Positions 11,059 through 24,400 of a DNA stretch of 64,000 nt are shown in pieces. The first letter of the stretch is position 1. Each line of letters begins with the position of its first letter. The DNA lies in contig OY821770.1 of assembly GCA_963682175.1 (NCBI GenBank), positions 16,522,501 through 16,586,500 of the forward strand, written 5' to 3'. The notes below the pieces were generated by a model. The model saw only the letters and a program-made list of their open reading frames with translations. It ran no database searches and was not told where the DNA came from. The position numbers and the translations under genes are program-made. The DNA comes from Triglochin maritima (Eukaryota > Streptophyta > Magnoliopsida > Alismatales > Juncaginaceae).

Positions 11059-11929
11059 CCGTCGTCATATTATGAAGCTAAGAAAGTTGTCAAAGAGTTA
11101 GGGCTCGGTTGTAAGAAGATTGATGCTTGTCCTAAAGATTGCATGTTGTACTGGAAAGGGGATTAAAAGAAAGACATTTGTGATCGATGTGGGACGTCGA
11201 GATGGTCACAAGAAGCAGATGAAGAAGGCGTAATCCGGGAGAAAATTTCGGCTAAGGTGCTGAGGTATTTTCCATTGATTCCAAGACTACGTAGGTTGTG
11301 TATGCAATAAATGATTTTCCGGCATATGCTAATATTTGTGGTTGGAGTACGAAATGAAAAATTGCTTGTCTGGCATGCAATAAGGATACATACAATATTC
11401 GATTGAAGCACGGACAGAAAGAATCTTTCGTGGATAACAGAAGATGACTTCTAGATGATCATCGTTGGTATCGGAATAGGATTTTTTTTGTTGGAAACCA
11501 AGAGTTTCATACCGCGTTGTCTGCCTTATCAGGAAATTAAGTGTTGTAGCAGCTTGCCGGTTACGAAGACATTCAGTTTGCAAAACCATGACCGTCTGCG
11601 CATGGAAAAATGAGAAAAGATGTCGAGGAAGTGAAGCTTTCTTATGGTTGGAAGAAAAAATCAATTTTTTTTAACTACCATATTGGAAGAATCTTCTTCT
11701 TCGACATAATATAGATATGCAAACAGAGAAGAATGTCTATGACAACATATTAAATATTGTGTTCAAAATAGACAAATCAGAAGATGATGGAATGCTCTGA
11801 TGGACCTACAAGAAATGGGTATTCGTCTAGAGTTACATCTGGGGGAATAAAGTAAAGGCAATGGTCCAGAATTTCGATTCGTCTTGTTGAATCAACAGAA
11901 ATATATATTCTTTAAGCTGCTGCATGACT
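11059..11929 (+). pseudogene. CACTA (En/Spm) tnp2 transposase, N-terminal half
   Basis: Conceptual translation with several frame changes gives family landmarks in the right order: SYYEAKKVVKELGLG, CPKDCMLYWKGD, a zinc-binding CDRCGTSRW, AKVLRYFPLIPRLRRL, DFPAYANICGWST, ACLACNKDTYNIRLKHGQK and NLPYWKNLLLRHNIDM. These match Transposase_21 (tnp2) of plant CACTA elements, which cuts at CACTA termini. There are in-frame stops (for example after YWKGD) and frameshifts, so no product is possible. The left end is cut by the copia insertion and the right end by the solo LTR at 11930. Confidence 0.85.
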
Positions 11930-13399
11930 GATTAGTAGCATATCATACATCATACTCATGCTATATATTCTTTATTTTACCCCAAGTTTGTGCTACTAAA
12001 GTGTTTGTTGTTATATTTTAGGTATTAGGTAATAAAGAAGAGAAATGAAGAGAAAAAGGACTGAAATGTACGTAAGAAGAAATGACTTAAATGAAGCAAA
12101 ATGAACCTATATGTCATATAAAATGAGCCATCAGCAAGAGGGAATGACCTGAATGTAAGCCTGGAGGGACCAAACAATAAACTGAGAAACTGCACACCAT
12201 CATGAATAATATTTTGACAATTAGATTAGGGCGCAGACTCAAATGACTGACCATGGCACACCCCACATGTAGAATTGAAGCAATTAAGAAGGCATCCAAA
12301 TACGGGTCGCATTAGACCAATAGTGACCACTAATTGGCGGCCCTAGACCTCCAATTGGCGGTCCATTTTGGTCAAGATCCAATCTGAATTCTTGTGGTTG
12401 TGTATTATGTTATCTGTGTCCATTTTAGGCATGTTTCAGTAGTCCCACACCGAGGGATTGTCCCCGGTTGTCTTTTTCATGTTTATAAATAGAACTCCTC
12501 TTCTTCCTTTGTAAACCACCCATCGCTTGGTAGTTATTGTCTCTACTTGGAGTAAGACTTTGAAGCAAAACTCAAGGTGGAGAGGATGTCACTTTGTAAT
12601 GTGAGTCATGTAAATAAAACATTTTCTTCTTAGTTAAATATTGATTCCTTTAGTCTTGCATACTTTGTTTCCTTAAATCTTATTGTAATTAGTTAGCTTA
12701 ATGAGTAGAGAGTAGATCCACCCCATTTGGGATGAAGGTGAAGTAGATCATGTGATGCATTAGTGATGGGTTCTTTTATTTATGTCATTGCATGTGCTTA
12801 ATGTAGATCTATACTCGTAGCATGCTTCAACTAGTATTATATGGGATAATGTCCACACTACGTACTTATCTCATGCTAGCTTTAGAGTTTATTTTGTTGC
12901 TTGTAATGGTTTTATGGAAATCACTAATTATGTATAGATACTTGATTAGTAGAGAATGGATGAATGAATTAAGTTATATGAATGAGTTAATTGACGTTCT
13001 AATGTCCACACCGTGTACTTAGTTCATCCTTGAGAACTCATAGTTCATCTTACCTTCATATCTAACTATATTAGTCATGTATCTATGTAAATGTAGTTGA
13101 TGTTAATTAGACTCCACACTAGTTTATAGTTGATTTCACTTACTTTACACCCTTGTGCCTCAGGGAATGAAGACTCACTCACACACATACCTACACACCT
13201 CCACTTTATGGGGATTTAGTTTATTTGTTAATTCATTCATAGTTTAGTGTAGTTAGTTAGTAAAGTTCACTCATTCTCCTCTCAATTCACACTCGAGTAT
13301 GGTTGGAACAACAACACTCACAACTCCTTGGGGTTTGACTCATACTTGTCGTGTCTTTACCGACGTCGTGCACTTGCAGTTATTTAAAATGATTAATCA
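11930..13399 (+). mobile_element. Solo LTR inserted in CACTA tnp2
   Basis: A 1470-bp sequence begins TGATTAGTAGC and ends GATTAATCA, so its tips TGATTA/TAATCA are inverted. An exact 5-bp duplication, atgac, flanks it at 11925-11929 and 13400-13404. Removing it rejoins the tnp2 reading frame (HD followed by LKVPDEFWSNI). A TATA box (tttataaata) lies near 12483. The end resembles the LTR at 1-1600. No coding sequence is present. It is probably a Ty3-type solo LTR produced by LTR-LTR recombination. Confidence 0.85.
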
Positions 13400-14310
13400 A
13401 TGACCTAAAGGTTCCTGATGAGTTTTGGTCAAATATCAAGGCAAGTGTACAATTGAAAGAGAGAGATTTCTGGTTTAAAAATCCATGATTGTCACATACT
13501 TATGCAACAGATCCTTCCTCTTGCTCTTCGGAAAGTATTGGATGCAGATATTTATGGCGTTATTGTGTCACTCTCTTCATTTTCAGGGGGATTTATAATC
13601 AAGTAATTGATGTACAAGAAATGGAAAAGTTGAAGGGTGAAATAATTGTTACTCTTTGTAACCTCGAGCGTATCTTTCCCCCGGGATTTTTCACAATCAT
13701 AATACATATACCTATACACTTAGTTGATAAAGTTTTATAAGGTGGACCAGTGTTTTACAGATGGATGTATCCTATAGAGCGTTATTTGCTAACACTGAAA
13801 TGTTATGTTCAAAACAAAAGTAACCTTGATGGCTCTATTGTAGAAGGGTACTTGGCAGAGGAGTGTTTGACATTTTGCTCTCGTAATTTTGATGAGGTGG
13901 AGACAAAATTAACATGTGCAGATCGGTACATCTATGGAGAACCACTTGGGGCAGGGAAAATCTCTTTTTTAGATCGGGTTTTGTTGGAGAAAGCTCATCG
14001 TTACGTACTGTTTAATCTAGATATTGTGGCACCGTATTTAGATCTCCATTTGGAAGAAATAACTTCTAGTGACAAGAACTTGAATCCTCATCAACTTGAA
14101 AAGCTGCATAGTGATATGTTCGAGAGTTAGTTTTGTAATTTTGTAAATCATATGCGTGTTCAAGTGAATTCAGATGTTACTGGTGACTTGAAATGGCTGG
14201 CAAGAGGTCCATCCGCTCAGGTTACATCTTATGAGGGATTTTGTGTGAATGGATATAAGTTTCATATCAAAAGCTTGAGAGTATAAGAACAACCTAACAA
14301 TGTGGCATTA
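13400..14310 (+). pseudogene. CACTA tnp2 C-terminus with DUF4218
   Basis: This continues the transposase after the solo LTR. It starts with KVPDEFWSNIKASVQLKERD, then the DUF4218 signature: EIIVTLCNLERIFPPGFF, GGPVFYRWMYPIERYL, SIVEGYLAEECLTFCS. The best open part is 13750-14130, with RWMYPIERYLL at its start. Stops occur after WFKNP, at 13738 (just before GGPVF) and at 14128. DUF4218 always follows the tnp2 catalytic domain in plant CACTA elements. Confidence 0.85.
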
Positions 14311-14312
14311 CC

Positions 14313-14654
14313 ATGTCAGCTGAAACATCAAGTTATTCAAATAGTAGGGATAGAAATCCCATATTTGATGTCCTTACCTATTATGGTACGTTGGATGAAG
14401 TGATTGAGTTATCCTATGGCCCGAGCTTGAAGATATTGTTGTTTAAATGCATATGGTTTGATGAGTTAGGAAGGGATGGGATACGAGTTGATAAAAATGG
14501 TTTTACTTCCATTAACATGGCCCAAACAAAGCACAAGAAAGATCCATTCATTTTAGCATGTCACGTCGAACAATGGTTTTATGTTCAAGATCTAGTTGAG
14601 TCTAATTGGCACATTGTATTGAAATATCGACTTAGACATTTCTTTCATGATTAG
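14313..14654 (+). pseudogene. DUF4216 domain of CACTA transposase
   Basis: A 113-residue open segment contains LLFKCIWFDELGRDGIRVDK, NGFTSINMAQTKHKKDPFIL, WFYVQDLVESNWHIVLK and RHFF. This is the DUF4216 pattern (KC.WFD, YGFT.., PF.LA.Q..QVFYV, NWHVV). It lies directly downstream of DUF4218 in the usual order. The N-terminal methionine of the open segment is not a real start; this is the tail of the same gene. Confidence 0.8.
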
Positions 14655-14761
14655 GTAGGGTTTACAATGTATTTGTTATATATTACATGTTACATTGAAA
14701 TAATTTAGTTTGAATCATTCATTGTTCTAAAAGTCTTTTTTTTAAAATATGTTATACAGCT

Positions 14762-16621
14762 ATGCCTCCCCATAGGCATGTTGTTTGGCCTTGACAGACG
14801 GAAGACGAGCCTCAGTCACGAGATGCACATTGTCATATCATCGAGGTTATTAGACCTTATAAAGTGGAGGGGATACCAGCAAGGGTACGAGGTGAATTGG
14901 ATTGGAGAGCAGAAGGTTGTCAGTGTCGTGGCAACGTTCGAGCACGTATCATTGACGACATTGAAGGTGATAATGTCTTAAATTTGATAGTAATATTTAA
15001 TTTCATATAAATTACCTAAAAATAGATATTATTCTTTTGTAGGACAAACTGATGAGGGTGAGACATCAACGAAGAGATGTCGGTGGCCAACTAGAGGCGT
15101 GGATCTTATTCCCTCTACTGGGCATCGATTCCAAGTTAAATGGAACGACCACTTTGTTTTGGTTGGGCCTTCTGGTGAGAAGTTGAACACAACTTTGGCA
15201 CTATTGGACAAATAGCCTGAGTTGTGGCCAATGAATGTGAAGATGGCACATCAGAGTCGTCAATCATTGGTCGACACGTGAGATATTCTTCTGCTACGTT
15301 ATGGTTCCTTATTTATCGTATTTTTGAATTAAAACTTGAATGCTAAAATGTCTTGCTAACAAATAATTACATGCTATTCGTAGGATCGTTTTGACTTCGA
15401 TAACTATGTGAACGCCAGGCTCTATTGTTTTCATATGATCGATGGTTTCCTTCAAGATTACCTTTATTCAGTGAAGAAGAAATATTATGCGCCATTCAAT
15501 ACAGATGACGAACGAGTTGCTTACTTGTCTTGCAAGGGCAATACGAGGGTGCACATGATGCAATTTCACCAAATGTTGGAGGAATGGAACACTAAAACTG
15601 CAGAGGTATAATTTTTGAGTCTTCAAGCATTTTATTTGTTTACGTGTCGTATCAACTCTTATGTTTTAATGTTTTTTGTTCATTGTAGAAAAAAATGTTA
15701 ACGAATAGCAAGAACCACAGTTGTAAGAAGATGAACCACATGACAAGATCTAAGACAATCACCAACAAAACAAAACTTCACGTAAGTTTTGTGTTTCAAT
15801 AAGTATTTATAACTTATAATGGTTTGAATCTTTAAATTAGTATTGATTGATTCTTATATTGAGTTGTTTCTTTTTTTATTAAATAATTAGATAGATGAGA
15901 ATGAAATCACGAGACCTGTCACCAAACTCGAAAAAATGGCTCTCTATTATACTAATGGGCCACAAATGGTAAGTTTGAATCTTTTAAAAGACAAAATTAA
16001 GTTTCAACTTTATCATTTGGATTTTATTACATGTTCAAAATAATGTAGTTTGAGATACAACAATTAGCGAGGCAGAAATTAACACAACAAACACTAACCC
16101 TAGAGCGGGGTGAGCGTTCAATGGTTAAGACTCGTGATATTATCGAGGAAGATGCGATAGAAGAAATTGTAAGGAAAGAGAAGTCTGATTGATTGCGCAG
16201 AGCTAGCATTGGAGCCTATAGGACATGCATGACTTCGATATGTCGACACGACACTGTTCATCTCGAGCAACTTCAAACTAAAGTTTCACAATCTGTATCG
16301 CTTGTAAGTGTATACTAACTTTGTAGCATGTAAAAAATATCTAAAACAATATTAAAACACATTGCAGGAAGAGCACGAGAAGTTGAAGACTGAAGTCGCT
16401 AAGTTGATGACGGCTCATTTTAGAGAAGATCAAGTATATGTATGTTTAATTTGTAGTTGGTTTTTTTAATTTATTAAAATTTTATATATGTTTGGGTTGT
16501 TCAACTAATCAAAATCAATTTCATTTTATAGAGTTGTGACTTCGATACATCTTCACAGCATGACGACGATTCATCGACCGATCCAACTTCTTTCGAGCCT
16601 TTGCTAGTACTTTTTAGTTAG
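14762..16621 (+). pseudogene. Second CACTA gene, TnpA-like (multi-exon)
   Basis: Exon-like blocks are separated by short AT-rich introns with AG/GT edges. The blocks are about 14762-14990, 15043-15213 (RCRWPTRGVDLIPS, HRFQVKWNDHFVLVGPSG), 15384-15611 (LYSVKKKYYAPFNTDDER), 15689-15780 (KKMLTNSKNHSCKKM), 15892-15968, 16049-16302, 16368-16440 and 16532-16621. The order of a TRG...WN domain, a K.Y.....TDEER helix, a NSKNR-like motif and a C-terminal coiled coil is that of the plant transposase Ptta/TnpA family carried by CACTA elements beside tnp2. TnpA binds subterminal repeats. Premature stops occur in the first block (MPPHRHVVWP then TGA), after ALLDK and after RKEKSD. Confidence 0.65.
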
Positions 16622-16865
16622 TTTTTTGGTGTAGATGGACGTATGAATATATGTGAATTATATGTCTTCGCTTTCTTTTGGCTTATAAAATAAATTATAT
16701 ATTGGCTTTTGAATGTGTTCTACATTTGATATCATTGTGAATGTGTTTGGTTGAATAAGGTCTAGATTTGAATGGATGGTTGAATGAGTTCAGGTCGACA
16801 AGAATTTTTTCTGCAAGTTGTATCAACCCGATAAGGGTCGTCTTTAACTAACTAACAACATTTAT

Positions 16866-17200
16866 TTTGTAGCAGGTGTTGTAAATCGTCGGCACTAATA
16901 ACAAAAAAATTAGCCTGCCAACAGAGTATTCGCCAAGCTGCTAATTCAATGCCGACAGAATGTTTGTCGGCATGCAATTCTAGTCTGACGGAAAATCTGT
17001 CGGGCCTTACATTTTTGCACACCCTTTTATGACGCGAAAATTGAGCCGACGAAAATTTCGTCGGCATTGTATGTCCTGACGATACTATTCCTGGTGGACC
17101 AATGCCAATGAAATTACCGTCAACACAAGCCAATGCCGACGGAAATGACACCTTTTGCCGATGAAAATGTCCGTCGGCAAATGCCCTCCTTCCTGTAGTG
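16866..17200. mobile_element. Right end of the CACTA element: subterminal repeats and TIR
   Basis: The last bases, ccttcctgtagtg, are the inverted form of CACTACAGGAAGG, the diagnostic CACTA terminus. The 330 bp before it carry at least eight direct and inverted variants of gccgacggaaa/gtcggcat, as expected for TnpA-binding subterminal repeats. The 3-bp target duplication would be tcg (17201-17203). The left terminus is not in the window to the left of the transposase, so the element is truncated or its left part has been displaced. Confidence 0.9.
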
Positions 17201-17203
17201 TCG

Positions 17204-19862
17204 ATCTCAACATTAACAAGTCGAGGGAATTTCATTTTAAATTATAAGTATGGGAACTCACTGAGAGTACAAATTTTTAAGTTAATGCATGGAATTTAAG
17301 TTTCAATTTTTTTTAAAATGATATCTTTCAATCAGCTACAAGTTTTAGAAATCAATTTTTCGATTGATTAAAGTTTTTTTTAACTACAAATCATACATGG
17401 CAAATATAAATATTAAGTTGCGGTGACTATCATCTATTTTCTTGTGGACAACTTCTACTAATTCAAGGAAAGTCAGATTTTCAAAGGAAGGAACACTATC
17501 ATGTATTGCCTTCAAAATGACTCGCAATTAATTTTAATGAATTTTCACCTAGAGTAATATGCCTTATTGGTGCCGACATTTCGTATCATCTTTGTGGTAC
17601 CAATAATTAACACTTCGCGTCTAGCAAAGTTAGAATTGAAAGTTGGACTCTTCTCTAGCTATGCCTTAATGGTAACCACTAAGACAATGACACAATGTCT
17701 CTATCCAAATCAAAGTTAATGATCTAATAATGTAATATAATAAACTTTAACTAGCTTAGCAAAATATGTTGTTATAGGAATACACCGAATTGGAGGAGTT
17801 TTGTTTTAAACGACCGTCATAACCAACGAGTCTCGACTGAACCAACTTAAATACACAGTTCAACTGCTCCATTGTTAGATGCTAATTATACTATTAGATG
17901 TCTCACTTCCTTCCAACATGATCTAATCATCCGAGTTAGGCAAGCACATCAGATTAATTAATGGAGCCCACAGTTTCTTAAACAAATGCAAAAAAGAATC
18001 CTAAGTGTCGTAGCTATCAGTATAACACACAGTGTATGTATGATGTCGAAAGCAGCCTTTGATCAGTATAGTTTAAGGTGCAAAATTAAATGACAATCTT
18101 TATCTAGTGGTTGGGAATGATTAGAGTGGGGGATTAATTTTAAAAAAAGGTCTCTGGTAGTGGTGTTGTAAACTTCATATCTTTTGAATTCCTAGCAATC
18201 CAACTGAAGCCACACACACACATACATATAAATCTCAACTCTTAAGTTGTGTTTAGGAAGTCATTCTAATGAATTTTGACTTTTATAATCAACTCCGAGT
18301 GAGGCAAGCACATTAGATTAATTAATGCAGCTCACGTTTTCTTAAACAATTGCAAAAACGAATCTTAAGTGACGTAGCTATAAGCATAACAAATAGTGTA
18401 GGTATGATGTCGAAAGCAGCCTTTGATCAGTATAGTTTAAGGTGCAAAATTAAATGACAATCTTTATCTAGTAGTTGGGAATGATTAGAGCGGGGGATTT
18501 AAAAGAAGGTCTCAGCTGGTAGACTGGTAATGGTTGCTTTTGGATTCTTAGCAATCCAACTCAAGCCACACACACACATATAAATCTGAACTCTTAAGTT
18601 GTGTTCAGGAAGTTATTCTAATGAATTTTGACTTCTATAATCAACTATATCTTAACATCATGGGACTTTGTAAATATCTTTTTATTAAATAACTGTATTT
18701 ACAAACATTTTCTTGTGTTTGATTTTGTTTCTGAAAATCCTCAAAGTTCAAATCTACAAAGTTGGAATTATCACCAAGCATACCTTAAGGAGTTCGAATT
18801 CAATTTTGTAAGAATAAGTCTCAAACAGGATTTGTAAACAAATGAGGTGATCTTGAATGGTACGCTACGTAGTGACTCTTTATTATTAATAAGACATTGC
18901 AATCTTATAATGTTGAGTGCGAACCTAAACGATCAAAATGATTCGCTTAAGTGACTAATAATTCCCAATGTCTCAGATCTGCCAAAGTGGTGGTTGTTGA
19001 GATGTCATTTCGTTGAGGACAAATTCGCTTTTAAATAGTGCCCCCAATTTTAATCAGATTATATATATCACTTTTAGTCCCACAAGATATGTTGTTGTTT
19101 GTCATATTTATCTATATATATAAGCAATAAATAAGTGAATAAACTTAAATACTGTTTTATTTTTATTATTGTTAGCATGTGATTAAGTTTGATAATATGT
19201 CTCAAAGCCAAAAGTGGGACAACTTTAATGAACCTTAATATTTCTTCCCCGATACTTGTATGGAGCTTGTAGGGAATTCGATGTTATTGTTACTGATTAC
19301 TTTACATGGAATACGGAATTAAATTTTAGCATGTGACTAACACCAGTAACACCTATTAAGATTAGTGATAACACCAGTATATATTAATGCGAATAAAAGA
19401 AAGCTAATTCGACATACCCTGAACACCCCCACCAAGTGCTTTATTTGTTGACACCGAGTTGGTATGTCACTTTGAGAAGCAACTTTCAAAAGGAACGAAA
19501 CAAAAGAAAAATTGAAAAGGACTTGTAGTAGTTGGTTGAAACATTCCCATCAACTTTGATCTCACTGGACATTCTTATTTTTATCGGTGTTACGATTAGT
19601 CCGTTTAAATTCTCGTGGCTAAACGCGTCGTAGTGAAAATTACGACGGTAATATGAGGGTAAATTTTATAGTAGTATGCGATAAATATTATCATTTATCT
19701 CCACTTTTATTTTATTTTTGTACTTGAATAATGCAACACTAGGTATGTTTTGTTGAATTTTGTAGGATTTAAGGAAATAAGTAAAATTGTCACAAACATT
19801 AGAGTACGAACAAACTTAAATGCATATATATACACACAACACACACATATACAAATTTTACA
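17204..19862. other. Gene-free AT-rich region
   Basis: I see no credible gene here. Apart from the tandem duplication at 17931-18650 it contains AT- and CA-rich stretches (tatatata near 19060 and 19110, acacacac near 19833). It may be ordinary intergenic DNA between the CACTA element and the Mutator-like element. Confidence 0.4.
17931..18650. repeat. 364-bp tandem duplication
   Basis: Two direct copies, 17931-18294 and 18295-18650, start with ccgagt(t/g)aggcaagcacat and share long identical runs such as the segment around gatgtcgaaagcagcctttg. They diverge by scattered substitutions and small indels around the CA repeat. No coding content. Confidence 0.85.
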
Positions 19863-19971
19863 ATGAGACTAGGTCTCATTCTAAAAAAATGAGACATCAT
19901 ATTTTCATTCCTTAGATCTAGATCCAACGGTTGGTTTATCCAACATTCAATTTATACAACCAAAAGGTAAT

Positions 19972-20271
19972 ATGGAAACGCCTCCGATCCATTCCTACTC
20001 TGTCCAACAACACATCACCTCCCTTCTTCTCAACCTTCCTCCATCATCCTCCACCAATCTCATCCCACCTCTGCAACAACCCAACCGCTACTCCGCCTGG
20101 CGGAAGAAGGTGAGGCTCATCGGCTTCCACTACCGCTGCGGGGAGACCTTCTGTGGTACCCACTGCTACCCGAAGTACCATCGCTTTGGCTTCGACTTCA
20201 AGATGGAGGGGAAGGAGGTCATTACTCGCGCCTATCCCCTCATCAAGGCCAACAAACTCAATAAGATCTGA
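19972..20271 (+). pseudogene. Stress-associated protein (AN1 zinc finger) gene fragment
   Basis: A 99-residue ORF ends with a clear AN1 finger: RKKVRLIGFHYRCGETFCGTH, then CYPKYHRFGFDFKMEGKE and a KANKLNKI tail typical of plant SAP proteins. SAPs (A20/AN1) act in stress signalling and ubiquitin binding. Here the first CxxC pair is lost (the segment reads YSAW), a conserved Cys and a His in the H.C motif are changed, and no A20 domain precedes it. The zinc site cannot form normally. The region is much more GC-rich than its surroundings. It is most likely a gene fragment captured by the surrounding MULE or a retro-copy. Confidence 0.75.
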
Positions 20272-20572
20272 TCGGAATATCGAAATGGGATTGTTGCTGC
20301 TGGTAGTGAATGGAAATGGATCGTGATGTTTGGTTTGGTTTGGCTGGTGATTGTTTTCTGTATTAATTATTTTTTTAAAAATATTGCTATTTTAATATGT
20401 AAATTCATGTCTTCCATCTACTGCTTGTATAACTCAATCCACTTGACCCATTTCCTTCGTCAAAGAGGGAGAAGATTTGGGATCCCTTTCTTTCTTTCTC
20501 ATATTGCTTGCATTTCTTCTTCCTCATTTATTTTATATTGTTATGCTGCAGCTGATATATAGTAGGAGTCAC

Positions 20573-23500
20573 AACTATGTACTCACTTAATACATTTGTT
20601 ATGTTAATCCAACATGTTACGACACTTATTTTTGGTAGTTTTGATGCGAGTGTCAACGAAGTTTGTGTTAGTAACTTTTTTTCCAGGAAATGTGACCAAA
20701 TATTTGGTTTGTTTCGTAGTTCCTTAAGTATATCATATGCTTCCAGTGAAGCATATAATATATGTGTGTGTGTTCAATACAACATTATAAGTTTAATACA
20801 TAACTATATCATGTCAATACACAAGTGTATCATTTTATTACACAAGTTCAAAAACTCTTTAATTCATAAAAAATATTATTAAAATACACAATTGCATTAT
20901 AGGTTGAATATAATGTTGTTTAGTATGGTTTAACTTGTCTATTGGATATTTTGGTTAGAGAATATTTTGAAAAAATCATTAGTAAAATACACAACTGCAT
21001 TATAAGTTTAATATACACAACTCTCAAAATTGTGCATATTAAGGCATGGTATGGGAGTTAAGGCATTGAATGGTGTTGGGGAGAGGGAAAATGTATATTT
21101 TGTACATAAGACTAAATTACTATAGTATGATTTTTTTTATAGAAAAGAGAGAGATGAAAAAGAGATGTTGGAGATAGAAATGACATTGAGCACTCTACCA
21201 AACTGCATTAATTTCTTAAATACAACTTCCAATGAATACACATCTATATGCGTTCAATACACAACAGTTAATGTTTAATACACAAATATATCATTTCGAT
21301 ACACAATATATCATTTTATTACAGAAGTTCAACAAGTCCTCCATAAAAACTCATTTACAAAATCTGCCAAGCAACAAAAATATTTTTAAAAATCTGTCAA
21401 GCAATCTGTCATTATCAAATCATACAAGTCTACATATATAAGCAATTTCTAAGTAAAGAATATATCATATGAAATATTTAGTCGATACATCAATGTATAA
21501 ATGTCAGTTTTGCTTCAGATAATTCTTGATTGAAGAAGCTGGTTTCAAGTCTGTGTCACTAATTTAATGAAATAATTTTCTTTGAGATGTAATATTTGGA
21601 AAATTATTTTGATGATTTGGTTTTATTTTGTTTGGAATGTATTAATCCAGTGATGGTTCATAACATTCAAGATATGGAGATATGATTTTTGCTTCGAGTC
21701 CCTGTTATGTAGGATGAATACTTGGAGTGACCATTTTCCATGACCACAACTATTATCCGAGGCTTATTACATCTCACACTTATTTGATTTCAATGTCTTT
21801 TCATCCTAACTAGGTTTTTAAATGATAAGTTTAACTTATCCTCTTTGTAGTGCAAAAATTTACCCAATTGCCTTTCTGAAAAATTTCTGAAGAGATTTCT
21901 GAAGAGATTAAAGAAAAGAGAAAATGATTAAAGAACAAAGTCTAGTATATATCAATGAATGCACTGCGTGGTTAATGGTTAGTATTGAACTCGTGTAGTT
22001 ATGTATTGTAGTAATGTAGTTGTGTATTGTTATATCATTTTTGTGTATTGAACTTGTGTAGTTATGTATTCCACCGAATATGAAGTGTAAATCTCAAAGA
22101 TTTCTACATTTACATTAAATATTCTGTATTTCTGCTTTCTGGACTTTTGAATGTTGCATCTCAACTTATTAAATATGCACATCTGCATCCCAGTTTTTGA
22201 ACTTCTGCATTCAATATTTTTGAACAATCCTCTATGGTTGTCTACAAGTCATAAATTAACTTATTGTGTATGTATTAGATTATATGTTTAGATCCTTAAT
22301 AGTTTGGTGTCTAATTTAATGTTGTTTAATGTTGTCTTATTATAAAGTAATATTCAGTAGACATTCACTTCCAAAAATAAATTATTCACTTCCAAGAATA
22401 AACTAATATTGTTTGGTGTCTAATTTAGAATGATATTTTGTTATATCATCAACAAGGAGATCCGTGTGTCCCAAGAGTTTGAACAAAGACTCATATTACA
22501 TGTTGATCATTCTTGACTGTGTTCTCGAGTTTCTACTTTGTTTGGACTGCTGTAATTTCTGTCTTCTTTGGACATCTGGAGTTTCTGCCTTTGTGGTCAG
22601 GATTTTTGCCTTTTGTGGAAGTAGTCAAGGTGTCTATACTGGAGTTCCTTGTTAGGACTGACATGATGGTTGTGGAAGTATTGATGATATATATCTGACT
22701 TAATTTGTGGACATTGTGGAAGTAGTGATAATATCTGAGTTAAGTAAGATTGTAGTAGATATCATCTTTTTTGTTGTTGTTATATACTTGTAACCAATGT
22801 GGCTACATTTTGTATATAGTAAGAATCACAACTATTTACTCTTGTAACACATTTGGTATGCTAATCCAACATGTTACGACACCTATTTTTGGTAGTTTTG
22901 TTGTAGAGTGTCGACGAAGTTTATGTTAGTAACTTTTATTTCCAGGAAATGAGACCAAATATTTAGTTTGTTCGTATAGTATATCATGGAGTTGGACCAA
23001 ACTTTTATTTAATTTGTCCAAACTTTTATTTCCAGTGAAGCATAATATATATATATGCATTCAATACACAACATTATAAGTTTAATACATAACTTATCAT
23101 TTCAATACACAACTGTATCCTTTTATTACACAAGTTCAAGAACTCTTTAATTTATAAAAATCATTATTAAAATACACAATTGCATTATAAGTTGAATATA
23201 ATGTTGTTTAGTATAGTTTAGTTTGTCTATTGGATATTTTGGTTAGAGAATATTTTGAAAACAAATATTATTAAAATACACAACTACATTATATAGATAA
23301 CTACAAAAGTTCGATATAGATAACTACAAAAGTTTGATATACAATTACATCATTAAAATACAAGCATTGCATCACTTCGTAAATAAAACTTCTGGTGAAT
23401 ACATATCTATATGCATTCAATACATACAGTTGGTTGTTGCCGGAGATAAAGAAGTGAGCAATATATATTTCAAAAGAGATACGTACATAAACATGAATTG

Positions 23501-24400
23501 TTGATCCTTATGGAGGAAAGGAAGTAGATGGAGGGTTCATGTTGTTTATGGTATGTGAGTTAAGACATTAATTGGTATTGGGGAGAAGGAAAATGTTTGA
23601 TTTTGTATATTTTTGTGATCAAACATATAAATGATTAATTGAAGTCAACTTAGGGAGCATGTGGATGATAACGGACTCACATTCGTGACTCCGTTACTAA
23701 TTACTATTAATCCACCAAGCCGATCGAAGTGTGCACTTGACATACCATACGATTAAGTTGAGTCACGAATGTGTTTTCGAAGTTCACATCACTACTCCAT
23801 CTATCAGAGTTGTGGTGTGTCATACACTTATCTACATGGTTGGGTGTTTTGTTGTCTTCCTAACTTTCACACACAACACTAGTATTGTTTTGGAATTTAA
23901 TGGGAGTTTGGCTTGAATAAGAAACAATTTGTATTAAGGAATCCAATTCTTCACTCCATCTAACACTCCCCTTTCATCTCACTTAGCTTCCTGGGAGGGT
24001 CCAATCTTACCCAACTCTTGTTCACACCAAATTGCAACAAGGGCATCTTAGCTTCAATTCACTTACCCACTTAAGCCTACCATAGATGCTAATGGACTCA
24101 CATAAGATTAAATTACTATAGTATGACATATTTTTCTATAGGAAACAGAAAGAGAGGAAAGAAAGATGTTGGAGATAGAAATAAAACTTCAGTGAATACA
24201 TATATATATGTATTTAATACACAACAGTATATGTTTAATACATCAATATATCATTTCAGTACACAATAATATCATTTTATTACACAAGTTCAACAACTCC
24301 TTCATAAAAACTCATTCACAAAATCTGTCAAGCAATAAAACATTTCTAAAAATCTGTCAAACAATCTATCACTATGAACCATACAAGTCATGTAGTTCCC
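20573..24400. repeat. Long direct duplication inside the putative MULE
   Basis: The segment 20573-21440 recurs as 22828-23440 plus 24108-24400. Shared text includes aatccaacatgttacgacac, then aataca/acacaa-rich stretches and aaaactcattcacaaaatctg. The second copy is interrupted at about 23650-24108 by unrelated DNA. The intervening 21440-22828 holds short ORFs with no recognisable family. The direct copies may reflect duplication within the transposon or two related elements side by side. Confidence 0.7.

Noticed and set aside
19972..20271. Functional SAP/AN1 zinc-finger gene
   Set aside because: The first CxxC pair and other ligands are missing, there is no A20 domain, and it lies within a probable transposon.
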